Source: Bog-756 sp963977795 (GTDB lineage Bacteria; Actinomycetota; Acidimicrobiia; Acidimicrobiales; RAAP-2). Taken from it: a stretch of DNA of 31,017 nt. The notes beneath the pieces were generated by a model that was not told the origin of the DNA, ran no database searches, and saw only the letters and a list, made by a program, of their open reading frames with translations. The position numbers and the translations under genes were made by a program. Positions 7,816 to 14,851 of the stretch are shown here, one piece after another; the first letter of the stretch is position 1; every line of letters begins with the position of its first letter. The stretch covers positions 1-31,017 of the forward strand of contig CAXBRB010000007.1 of the NCBI GenBank assembly GCA_963977795.1, read 5' to 3'.

Positions 7816-8220
7816 CGCCGCATCGCAGCGTCGGGCCCCGCCGCCGGCACCGGTCGGAACCCCCACCATCCGCAACCGCGGCGCACCGTCCTTGGGGACC
7901 GGTGGCCGGGACGACCCGCCCGGCTCGACCGGCGGACCGGGAGCGGGGCGGGGTTCGGGCGGGTGCCCGGAGAGCCCGCCGGGTCCCCGGCGACGGCTAC
8001 CACGAGGGGCAGGGGGGCAGCCGACACCGGGGGACCCGGAGGATATGAGCCGGTCGGACTCGTCCCCCGTCCGGTCGGCTGCGATCTTGTACCGCCGGCA
8101 GCGGCTTGAAGCGTGGGGCGGTCGATCACCCGCCGTGCTGCGACCATACACGACCGGCAACCTGCGCACAGGGATCGCACTCCACCGCCGTGCTGCGCCT
8201 CCGGACGGGAGGTCGATGGC
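7816..8220. other. Long intergenic region upstream of the redox cluster
   Basis: No convincing gene is present. The visible structure is a 13-bp direct repeat, CCGCCGTGCTGCG, at 8130-8142 and 8185-8197 (55 bp apart), and three CCGGTCGG copies (7850-7857, 8050-8057, 8071-8078). GGAGG at 8208-8212 is the ribosome-binding site for the GTG at 8221. No riboswitch class is recognised. The repeats are candidate regulator sites, but such words are also expected by chance at this GC content. Confidence 0.4.
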
Positions 8221-8892
8221 GTGACAGCACCCCCGGCGGCAGGCCACACTGCTCGGGTGCCCGCCCACCCCCCGGTCGTCGATGGCGCCGAAGCGGGACA
8301 CCTCGGCGGGCCCGAGGGGAACGCCCGGCTGACCGGGCTCACCGCAGCACTCCTGCTGGTCCTGCTGGCCGCCGAGGGCGCGACCCTCCTGTCGGTCCGG
8401 TCGCTGCTGACCCCTCATGTGGTGCTGGGCATGGTGCTGGTGCCGGTGGTCGCCGTGAAGATGGGGACGACCATCTGGCGGATGGCCTCGTACTACCTGG
8501 GCACGCCGGCCTACGTCTCCCGGGGCGCACCGCCCCTCCTGCTGCGTCTGCTCGGGCCGGCGGTGGTCCTCCTGACCGTCGAGGTCCTGGTCTCGGGCAT
8601 CGCTCTGCTGTACGTGCCCCGAAACTGGCAGGACCTGACCTTCCTGGCCCACAAGGCGGGGTTCGTGCTGTGGTTCGGGGCCATGACCGTCCACGTGCTC
8701 GGCCACGTCCTCGACACCGCCCGACTGGCCCCGGCCGACCTGGTCCGACGGACCCGCCGACAGGTGCGGGGGGCCGGCATCCGGCTGTGGACCCTGGCGG
8801 CCTGTCTGGTGGCCGGCGCCGTGCTGGCCGCGCTGGTGGCCCCCTCGGCGGCCGCCTGGCTCGCCACCTACGGCGGCAGCCACGGGGGATGA
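8221..8892 (+). CDS. Cytochrome-b-like multi-helix membrane protein
   Basis: A 223-residue protein with a polar N-terminus (1-37) and about five hydrophobic segments (roughly 38-58, 63-82, 103-131, 141-162, 188-213). His66 lies at the start of the second helix (LLTPHVVLGM), and His144, His158 and His162 lie around the fourth (LAHKAGFVLWFGAMTVHVLGH). These are placed like axial heme ligands in small b-type cytochromes. A quinone- or ferric-reductase-linked electron-transfer role is inferred from this and from the neighbours, not from a confident family match. The GTG start was chosen because GGAGG lies eight bases upstream and no ribosome site precedes the longer frame. It leads the redox cluster but is separated from the next gene by 120 bases. 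Confidence 0.65.
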   Translation: MTAPPAAGHTARVPAHPPVVDGAEAGHLGGPEGNARLTGLTAALLLVLLAAEGATLLSVRSLLTPHVVLGMVLVPVVAVKMGTTIWRMASYYLGTPAYVSRGAPPLLLRLLGPAVVLLTVEVLVSGIALLYVPRNWQDLTFLAHKAGFVLWFGAMTVHVLGHVLDTARLAPADLVRRTRRQVRGAGIRLWTLAACLVAGAVLAALVAPSAAAWLATYGGSHGG

Positions 8893-8999
8893 CCCGGCCG
8901 GGGTGGACGGCGTTCAGGCCCCCGGGGACGCACCGGGGCCGCCGCACGGTTCTTCAGCGGTTCTTACCCGTTCCACACCTGGCTCCCAGGTTCGCTCCC

Positions 9000-9005
9000 T
9001 AGGGT
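9000..9005 (+). promoter_or_regulatory. -10 box, leaderless arrangement, with upstream GTTC repeats
   Basis: TAGGGT fits TANNNT and ends seven bases before the ATG at 9013. Upstream, GTTC occurs at 8949, 8960, 8970 and 8990, the first two exactly 11 bp apart (GTTCTTC, GTTCTTA), followed by GTTCCAC and GTTCGCT. This recalls a degraded PhoP-type array, but no unit is a perfect GTTCACC. Confidence 0.4.
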
Positions 9006-9012
9006 GCTTCCC

Positions 9013-9366
9013 ATGAGCACGCACCGCAGCGCCGCCGCCCGCCGCGATCCCCTCGGCCAGGCCCGTCTCGAGCGGGATGCCGCCGTGGTCCGGGGCCGGT
9101 CGATCACCAAGGGGGTGGCCGCCGCCTCGGTGGCCGGCGTGGCCGCCGTGGGCATCTACCTGAGCCAGGCGCTGCCCGGGCACACCGCCTCGTCGGGCAC
9201 CGCCTCGTCGGGGGGCTCGGCTGCGGCGCCCGCCGGTTCCGGTGCCACACCGTCCGCCGGTGCTGCCGCCCCGGCCCCGTCGAGCTCGGGTGCCGGCTTC
9301 TCGGCACCGTCGTACACGCCGGCCCCCAGCCAGTACCAGGCGCCGGTCTCCAGCGGCGCCAGCTGA
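9013..9366 (+). CDS. Small membrane-anchored Ser/Ala/Pro-rich protein of the redox cluster
   Basis: A 117-residue protein. Residues 1-33 are basic and cytoplasmic-looking (STHRSAAARRDPLGQARLER). A single hydrophobic segment follows (about 34-54, GVAAASVAGVAAVGIYLSQAL). The rest is a low-complexity Ser/Thr/Ala/Gly/Pro tail that would lie outside the membrane. There is no catalytic motif and no cysteine. It sits directly ahead of the flavin transferase gene, two bases from its start, the position where related clusters often carry an FMN-binding protein. It may be a linker-only anchor or a remnant of such a protein; this is inference. The start at 9013 was preferred to an in-frame GTG at 9004 because of the -10 box spacing. 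Confidence 0.6.
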   Translation: MSTHRSAAARRDPLGQARLERDAAVVRGRSITKGVAAASVAGVAAVGIYLSQALPGHTASSGTASSGGSAAAPAGSGATPSAGAAAPAPSSSGAGFSAPSYTPAPSQYQAPVSSGAS

Positions 9367-9368
9367 GC

Positions 9369-10328
9369 ATGCCCCCCCGTGACACGACGGCCCTCCAGGC
9401 CGTCCACCGGACCACCCGGTGGTCGACCCCGATCGAGGTCGTGGTGACCGATCCCGCCGCCGTGGTGGCCGCCGCCCGCATCCTCGACGAGGTGCTCGAC
9501 GAGGTGGAGCAGGCGGCCAGCCGGTTCCGCTCCGACTCGGAGGTGTCGCGCCTGTGCGCGGCGGCCGGGACCGGGCCGCAGCCGGTGTCGCCGATGCTGG
9601 CCGAGGCCCTCGCCGTCGCCCTGCGGGCCGCCGAGCTGACCGGCGGCGTGGTCGACCCCACCGTGGGGGCGGCCCTCTGCCGCCTCGGCTACGACCGGGA
9701 TATCGCCGAGGTGGTGGGCGGGGTGGACCGGCCGCTGCCCGGGCCCGCACCCGTCCCCGGATGGCGCTCGGTCCACCTCGATGCCGACCGGGGCACCGTC
9801 GCCCTCCCGGCCGGGTGCCTGCTCGACCTGGGGGCCACGGCCAAGGCTTGGGCCGCCGACCGGGCGGCCGTCCGGATCGCCGGCCGTACCGGGGTGGGCG
9901 TGCTCGTCTCCCTGGGCGGCGACATCGCCGTGGCCGGCGCCCCGGCCGACGGGTTCACCGTGGGCCTGGCCGATGTGGCCGGGGACCCCGACGCCCCGGT
10001 GGCCGTCACCGTGGGCGACGGCGGCCTGGCCTCGTCAGGGATCGGCCGGCGCCGCTGGACCATGGCCGACGGGACCGCCCACCACCTCATCGACCCGTCC
10101 ACCGGCCTGCCTGCCGCCACCTGCTGGCGCACGGTGTCGGTGGTGGCCGGGACCTGCGTCGACGCCAACACCGCCTCCACGGCCGCCCTGGTGCTCGGCG
10201 AGGCGGCCCCGGCCTGGCTCGCCGGCCACGGTCTCCCCGCCCGCCTGGTCCGCACCGACGGCACGGTCACCACGGTTGCCGGGTGGCCCGACGACGAGCC
10301 CCGCCCGACCCGGACAGTGGCGGCATGA
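9369..10328 (+). CDS. apbE: FAD:protein FMN transferase (ApbE family)
   Basis: A 319-residue protein. ApbE enzymes cleave FAD and attach FMN to Ser/Thr of exported redox proteins. Motifs in order: SRFRSDSEVSRL (51-62); GGVVDPTVGAALCRLGYD (92-109); LDLGATAKAWAAD (152-164), the family flavin-binding loop; SLGGDI (181-186); HHLIDPSTG (238-246); and CVDANTASTAALVLG (263-277), which holds the metal-binding Asp/Thr. No N-terminal signal peptide or lipobox is visible, so it may act in the cytoplasm or be anchored through a partner; many family members are exported. The gene begins two bases after the small anchored protein and its stop overlaps the ferric reductase start (ATGA), tying it to the electron-transfer cluster. 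Confidence 0.92.
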   Translation: MPPRDTTALQAVHRTTRWSTPIEVVVTDPAAVVAAARILDEVLDEVEQAASRFRSDSEVSRLCAAAGTGPQPVSPMLAEALAVALRAAELTGGVVDPTVGAALCRLGYDRDIAEVVGGVDRPLPGPAPVPGWRSVHLDADRGTVALPAGCLLDLGATAKAWAADRAAVRIAGRTGVGVLVSLGGDIAVAGAPADGFTVGLADVAGDPDAPVAVTVGDGGLASSGIGRRRWTMADGTAHHLIDPSTGLPAATCWRTVSVVAGTCVDANTASTAALVLGEAAPAWLAGHGLPARLVRTDGTVTTVAGWPDDEPRPTRTVAA

Positions 10329-11452
10329 CGGCCGCCGTCGCCGTGGGCGCCATCGGCGGCCGGGCCATGTGGTACCTGACCCGCTCCAGCGGCCTGGTGG
10401 CCTTCGCCCTGCTCAGCGCCACCATGATGATCGGCATCGTGGCCGCGGTGGGCTGGACCACCCGGCGCTGGCCCCGCTTCCTCTCCCAGGACGTCCACCG
10501 CAACCTCTCGCTCCTGGCCCTGGTCTTCCTGGGCGTCCACATCGTCTCCACCGTGGTCGACGGGTACGTCCCCATCGGCTGGCTCGACGTGGTCCTCCCC
10601 TTCCGCTCGCCGTACCGGCCCCTCTACACCGGCCTCGGCGCCCTGGCCTTCGACCTCCTCCTGGCCGTGATGATCACCAGCGGCCTGCGCCACCGGATCG
10701 GCTTCGCCTCCTGGCGCTTCGTCCACTGGCTGGCCTACCTGTGCTGGCCGGTGGCCCTGGTGCACGGCCTGGGCACGGGGTCCGACACCCAGCTGCCGCT
10801 GGTCCTGGCCGGCGAGGCGCTGTGCGCCGCCGGCGTGCTCGGCGCCGTGGCCTGGCGGCTGGTGGTCGGGAGCGAGTTCCCCGCGGCCCGGCGCCTCGGG
10901 GCGGCCGGCGGGGCGGCCGTGGTCTCCGCGGTCATCGCCGCCTTCGCCGTGCTGGGGCCGCTCCGGCCCGGCTGGTCGCATCGCTCGGGGACCTCGTCGG
11001 CCCTCCTGTCCCAGCTGGCCGCCCGGAACGGCACCGGCGGCAGCGCCGCATCGGCTCCCGCACCGGCACCTGCCGCCACCGCACCGTCCGGCACAGGCAC
11101 GACCACCGGGGTGCCGGCCGCCCCCTTCCGCCTGGCCGCCACCGGGACGCGCAGCACGGCGCGCCTCGAGGGCGGGGGCGTCCGGGTGACCCTGGCCTTG
11201 CACCTGACCGACCCGGCGTCGACGCCGCTGACCTTCACCCTGGACGGGGCGCCGGCCGACGGGGGTGTGGCCCTCACGTCGGGGTCGGCCGACCTCGGCC
11301 CCTACCAGGGACCGGTGACCGGTCTGGCCGGCAGCCGGGTCGAGGCCCAGGTCGCCGCCCCTGCCCCGATGGTGATCGTGGCCGACCTCCAGCTGTCCGA
11401 GACGACCGACGCCGTCACCGCCACGGTGACCGCCACCCCGGCGGGCCGGTGA
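10325..11452 (+). CDS. Ferric-reductase-like di-heme membrane protein with extracytoplasmic C-terminal domain
   Basis: A 375-residue protein. Residues 10-215 hold about six membrane helices. Four histidines form two pairs in consecutive helices: His58/His72 (DVHRNLSLLALVFLGVH) and His134/His147 (FVHWLAYLCWPVALVH). This is the bis-heme pattern of ferric reductase/NOX-type transmembrane domains. The FAD- and NADPH-binding domains of classical NOX proteins are absent. Instead, residues ~215-270 are a Ser/Ala/Pro/Thr-rich linker and ~270-375 a beta-rich domain (YQGPVTGLAGSRVEAQV), probably outside the cell. It overlaps apbE and the NuoF-like gene by four bases each. The inferred role is to pass electrons from cytosolic NuoF/ferredoxin through two hemes to an external acceptor. 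Confidence 0.85.
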   Translation: MTAAVAVGAIGGRAMWYLTRSSGLVAFALLSATMMIGIVAAVGWTTRRWPRFLSQDVHRNLSLLALVFLGVHIVSTVVDGYVPIGWLDVVLPFRSPYRPLYTGLGALAFDLLLAVMITSGLRHRIGFASWRFVHWLAYLCWPVALVHGLGTGSDTQLPLVLAGEALCAAGVLGAVAWRLVVGSEFPAARRLGAAGGAAVVSAVIAAFAVLGPLRPGWSHRSGTSSALLSQLAARNGTGGSAASAPAPAPAATAPSGTGTTTGVPAAPFRLAATGTRSTARLEGGGVRVTLALHLTDPASTPLTFTLDGAPADGGVALTSGSADLGPYQGPVTGLAGSRVEAQVAAPAPMVIVADLQLSETTDAVTATVTATPAGR

Positions 11453-12741
11453 CCACCGCCGTGACCGCCCCGACGGGCCCGACCCGCCTGCTGGCCGGCC
11501 TGGCCGGTGCCGGGCCGGTCGACCTCGCCGCCCACCTGGGGCGGTGGGGGACGCTGCCCGATGCCACGCCATCCGCCCTGCTGGAGGCCATCGAGGCCAG
11601 CGGACTCCGCGGCCACGGCGGGGCGTGGTTCCCGGTCGGCACCAAGTGGCGCTCGGTCCGCCGATCCGGCCTGCGCACCCCGGTGGTGGTGGCCAACGGG
11701 GCCGAGGGCGAGCCGGCCAGCGGCAAGGACCGCCTGCTGCTGGCCGAGGTCCCCCACCTGGTGCTCGACGGCCTGGCCGTGGCCGCCCGGGCCACCGGCG
11801 CCGGCCAGGCCTACGTCTACGTCCCCGCCGCCGCCGTGCCCGGTGTGCGGGCCGCCCTCGACGAGCGGGCCGCCCGGCGCCTGGATCCGTGCCCGGTCAC
11901 CGTGGTGGCCGCCCCCGACCGCTTCCTGGCCGGTCAGGAGACCGCCGTGGTGTCCACCCTGGCCGGCCGCTCCCCCGGCCTGCCCACCTTCCAGGGCCTC
12001 ACCACCATCCGCACCAAGGGGGTCGGCGGGCGGCCCACCCTGGTCCAGAACGTCGAGACCCTGGCCCATGCCGCCCTGGTGGCCCGGTTCGGACCCGGGT
12101 GGTACCGGTCGGTGGGCACACCCGAGGCCCCGGGGACCATCCTCACCACCGTCACCGGCCGGTGGGACGGCCCCCGCATCGTCGAGGTCCCCCTGGGCAC
12201 CACCTTCAGCGCCGCCCTGGGTATCGACCCCGCGGCGTCCGGGCTCCAGGGCGTGCTCCTGGGTGGCTACGGCGGCGGCTGGCTCCGCCCCGAGGTGGCC
12301 TTGACCATGCCGGTGACCGAGGAGGACGCCCGGGCCCACGGGAGCTCGCTGGGGGCCGGCGTGGTGGCCCTGCTGCCCGCCGGCTGCTGCCCGCTGGCCG
12401 AGGTGGCCCGGGTGGCCCGCTACATGGAGGGCGAGGGGGCCGGCCAGTGCGGCCCCTGCGTCAACGGGCTCGACACCCTGGCCACCGCGCTCGAGCGCCT
12501 GGCCTGGCGCCCCGATCAGCTCCGGGGCGGTGCGGCGGCCATCCCCGGCCTCTGCGACCTGGTGGAGGGCCGGGGGGCGTGCCGCCACCCCGACGGGGTG
12601 GCCCGGTTCGTGCGCACCGCCCTGGCCACCTTCGCCGACCACGTGGCCCTGCACGCCTCGCGGGGGCCGTGCCCGCCCGCCGCGCCATTCCTGCCCGTCC
12701 CGGCCGCACCGGCGGCGGCCCGTCGGGGAGCGGGCCGGTGA
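11449..12741 (+). CDS. NuoF-like FMN/iron-sulfur NADH-binding oxidoreductase subunit
   Basis: A 430-residue protein similar to the NADH-binding subunit of complex I. The FMN/NADH loop is GLRGHGGAWFPVGTKW (53-68) and the NGAEGEPASGKDR segment (83-95) is the NuoF acidic loop. A SLBB-like region follows around 245-280. The iron-sulfur end has GQCGPCVNG (Cys334, Cys337) and GACRHPDG (Cys378). The first Cys of the usual CxxCxxC is replaced (Gly/Ala at ~330-331), so the cluster lacks a standard ligand; Cys313 or Cys314 might substitute. The GTG start overlaps the ferric reductase stop (GTGA). With no other complex I genes present, it is probably the electron-input module for the neighbouring di-heme protein, together with the ferredoxin. 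Confidence 0.85.
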   Translation: MTTAVTAPTGPTRLLAGLAGAGPVDLAAHLGRWGTLPDATPSALLEAIEASGLRGHGGAWFPVGTKWRSVRRSGLRTPVVVANGAEGEPASGKDRLLLAEVPHLVLDGLAVAARATGAGQAYVYVPAAAVPGVRAALDERAARRLDPCPVTVVAAPDRFLAGQETAVVSTLAGRSPGLPTFQGLTTIRTKGVGGRPTLVQNVETLAHAALVARFGPGWYRSVGTPEAPGTILTTVTGRWDGPRIVEVPLGTTFSAALGIDPAASGLQGVLLGGYGGGWLRPEVALTMPVTEEDARAHGSSLGAGVVALLPAGCCPLAEVARVARYMEGEGAGQCGPCVNGLDTLATALERLAWRPDQLRGGAAAIPGLCDLVEGRGACRHPDGVARFVRTALATFADHVALHASRGPCPPAAPFLPVPAAPAAARRGAGR

Positions 12742-12953
12742 GCCCCCGCCGGCTCCGCCTCATCGTCGACCCGGTGGCCTGCGACGGCGCCGGGGTCTGC
12801 GCCGAGCTCCTGCCCGAGCTCATCACGCTCGACCCGTGGGGGTTCCCCGTCGTGGCCCCCGGCGAGGTGCCGGCCGGCCTGGTCGACCACGCCCGCCGGG
12901 CCGTCACCTCCTGCCCGCGCCTGGCCCTCCACCTGGTCCCGGCCGAGCGCTGA
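12738..12953 (+). CDS. Short ferredoxin with three cysteines, probable [3Fe-4S]
   Basis: A 71-residue protein. Cys15, Cys21 and Cys59 are arranged C-x5-C-x37-C-P (ACDGAGVC and SCPRLAL), the pattern of actinobacterial single-cluster [3Fe-4S] ferredoxins; the second Cys of a [4Fe-4S] motif is replaced by Gly/Ala. Such ferredoxins often feed cytochromes P450, but here the gene overlaps the NuoF-like gene by four bases (GTGA), so it most likely shuttles electrons between that flavoprotein and a partner. The GTG is the only sensible start. It is the last gene of the redox cluster and is followed by strong hairpins. Confidence 0.9.
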   Translation: MSPRRLRLIVDPVACDGAGVCAELLPELITLDPWGFPVVAPGEVPAGLVDHARRAVTSCPRLALHLVPAER

Positions 12954-13019
12954 CCGGAGCGGGCGCGAGGGGCCCGGACGCCGGGGCCGGTCGGGCCGCC
13001 CACCGGGTCCCGGACGCGG

Positions 13020-13068
13020 CCGAGGGCCCGGCCGGAGCCGGGCCCTCGGTGCGCACCGCAAAGCGGTG
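13020..13068. terminator. Twin hairpin terminator region between convergent genes
   Basis: The first hairpin has a perfect 13-bp stem (13020-13032 with 13037-13049) and a CGGA loop. The second is CACCGC-AAA-GCGGTG (13054-13068). They lie between the ferredoxin stop and the stop of the minus-strand phosphate-binding gene, so they can serve both directions. There is no T-tract, which is common in GC-rich actinobacteria. Confidence 0.75.
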
Positions 13069-13087
13069 GTGATGCCGTGAGGCGGGA

Positions 13088-14434
13088 TCAGCCGTGGGTC
13101 ACCAGGCAGTAGCCGGAGGTGCCGTCACCGTCGATCGCCGTGAAGGCGGTGTCGGTGATGTTGGCCGGGTTGGTCACCGAGCCCTGGGCGAACGGGCTGC
13201 CGGAGACGTCGAGCGGGAAGAAGCCCTGCGCCTTGATGGCGTTCTCGATGTCGGTCCGGTAGCTGTTGCCGGTGTAGGGGTTGATGTCGGTGGCCGTGCT
13301 CGCCTTGCACAGGAAGCCCTTCTCCGAGACGAAGTTGAGGGTGGCCTGGTTCGAGGGCACGGTGGCCGAGGCGTTGTTGTAGTTGTTGTAGAGGCCACGC
13401 ACGACCGGGAAGGTCACGCCGGCTCCACCACCGGTGCCCTGGACCGTCGACTCGGTGGCCGAGATCCCGTTGATGGCCCCGTAGGTCACATAGTCGTTGC
13501 TGTGGGTGCCGGCGCAGACCACCTTCTTGCCGTTCTTGCCGTGGCAGTTCGTGGTGAACTTGCCCAGCGAGAAGAAGTAGATGGCGTTGGCGGCATCAGC
13601 CTGCTGCGAGATGTAGGACATCTGGTTCTCGAACAGGTTGGAGTGCGAAGCCACCGTGCCGCCGCCCTGCTCCATGCCGGCTCCCGTCACGCCACCACCG
13701 GCAGTGCCGGAGGTGATGCCCGTGAAGGCCTGCCAGGTGGAGTAGGTGCCCGACCCGGTCTGCGCCATGTAGACATCGATCGGCGAGTGGGTCTTGGCCC
13801 CGAGGCAGAACCAGTCCATGTTGCTGTACTGGCCGCCAACGCATCCGGGGACGCCGGTGCCCTGGAAGATGCCCTGGATCTGGGCGGTGGTCAGGTTGGT
13901 GATCTTGGCCTGCGGGGTCTTGACGCCCTGCACGGTGTTGAAGGTCACCCACGACACGGCGTCAGTGGCGTACTTCACCCGGTTCTGGGTCGAACCGCCC
14001 TTGGCCGAGGAGGCCCGGGCGAAGTCGACGGTCTGGGTGGGCGAGCCGGTGCCGGCCGCCGTGAGGGCGTTGGCGCCATTGCCCGAGCCGATGGCCGGGC
14101 CCTCGACCGAGTAGTCGTTGTAGGGGTTCTCGGCCGACACGTTGTAGCCCTGCTCGCCACCGGCAGCACCGGCGGTGGTGGTGGACTGCCCGCAGTCGAG
14201 GCTGGCCGGGACCGACGTGGACGCCGTCAGGTCACAGCCCGGTGCCGAGTTGAACAGCGTGGACAGCGCGCTCATGACGTCATACGACGTCTGCGAGCCC
14301 TGACCCGTGATCAGCGTGGCGCTGCGGCCAGTGGCGGTGCCGGTGGCGCCGGCGACGCCGGGAGCCACCATGGCGAGACCCATGGCGGCGGCGGCCACAG
14401 CCACACTCCCCCGGGTCAACTTGGAACGGAACAT
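13088..14434 (-). CDS. Secreted PstS-like phosphate-binding protein, cysteine-rich
   Basis: A 448-residue protein. A Sec signal peptide spans residues 1 to about 30 (basic MFRSKLTRGS, then an Ala/Val/Met core ending VAGA). The mature part has PstS-family landmarks: GQGSQTSYDVM at the N-terminus, TVDFARASSAKGGS (DFxRSS-like), VKYATDAVSWVTF and TTAQIQGIFQGTG. It contains eight cysteines, so up to four disulfides are possible, unusual for PstS. There is no lipobox and no C-terminal membrane segment, so it is probably released or held non-covalently. The ATG was chosen because AGGAGG lies upstream on the minus strand and the signal peptide starts there; a longer frame to 14572 would bury the signal. 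It has its own promoter with PHO-like repeats and is separate from the pst operon. The phosphate substrate is inferred from family and neighbourhood. Confidence 0.82.
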   Translation of the reverse strand: MFRSKLTRGSVAVAAAAMGLAMVAPGVAGATGTATGRSATLITGQGSQTSYDVMSALSTLFNSAPGCDLTASTSVPASLDCGQSTTTAGAAGGEQGYNVSAENPYNDYSVEGPAIGSGNGANALTAAGTGSPTQTVDFARASSAKGGSTQNRVKYATDAVSWVTFNTVQGVKTPQAKITNLTTAQIQGIFQGTGVPGCVGGQYSNMDWFCLGAKTHSPIDVYMAQTGSGTYSTWQAFTGITSGTAGGGVTGAGMEQGGGTVASHSNLFENQMSYISQQADAANAIYFFSLGKFTTNCHGKNGKKVVCAGTHSNDYVTYGAINGISATESTVQGTGGGAGVTFPVVRGLYNNYNNASATVPSNQATLNFVSEKGFLCKASTATDINPYTGNSYRTDIENAIKAQGFFPLDVSGSPFAQGSVTNPANITDTAFTAIDGDGTSGYCLVTHG

Positions 14435-14851
14435 TCGTTGTCTCCTCCTGGTTGTGGATGCTTCCGATCGGAGGCCCAGGAGACACGCGCACCTTGGTGC
14501 TGCCCCTCGTTGTGCTGCCCCTCTCGGGCCTCCGCTGGGCAGAATACGGAGGCGAGGTAACCGGTCCGTCACCGGATTGTCGGGCCCGGATGAACTCCTC
14601 GTGATCCCTCCGCGACACCCGTTCGGCTACCGACGGGACCATCCGCTGGATCCTGCCACCCTCGGTGGGGACCGCCGGTCGGACCGAGGCAGTGCGTGGT
14701 CGAACGCCACTGAGACCTGGGTCGACGCCCGACGCCGTCACCGGGATGACCACTTTGCACCTGCCGGCAGATCAGATGGCCAGCCCTCTTGAAGCAGGCC
14801 GACAGGGTCGACCGGACGGCCAAGTGGCAGGTCGGCGTCGCGTGCGGTGGC
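14435..14851. other. Regulatory intergenic region upstream of the secreted PstS-like gene
   Basis: This 417-base stretch between the pseudo-sortase stop and the PstS-like start codes for nothing I can support. It holds the Shine-Dalgarno AGGAGG just upstream of 14434, a probable -10 (14541-14546) and a PHO-like array (14556-14606). The remainder, roughly 14607-14851, is GC-rich with no recognised structure. Confidence 0.6.
14541..14606 (-). promoter_or_regulatory. PHO-box-like array and -10 for the secreted PstS-like gene
   Basis: Reading the minus strand, five units begin exactly 11 bp apart at 14606, 14595, 14584, 14573 and 14562: GATCACG, GTTCATC, CCCGACA, GGTGACG and GGTTACC. The first, second and fifth resemble the GTTCACC half-site bound by PhoP of phosphate-starved streptomycetes; the third and fourth are poor. 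The fifth unit ends nine bases before TATTCT (14546-14541), a good -10, so the array covers the -35 position as expected for an activator. Confidence 0.55.

Noticed and set aside
7816..8220. Riboswitch upstream of the redox cluster
   Set aside because: No conserved core of a flavin, cobalamin or c-di-GMP riboswitch could be recognised; only short repeats are visible.
6679..8883. 734-residue minus-strand frame across leuC, leuD and the intergenic region
   Set aside because: Low-complexity Gly/His/Gln/Arg composition antisense to leuC/leuD, with no recognisable domain.
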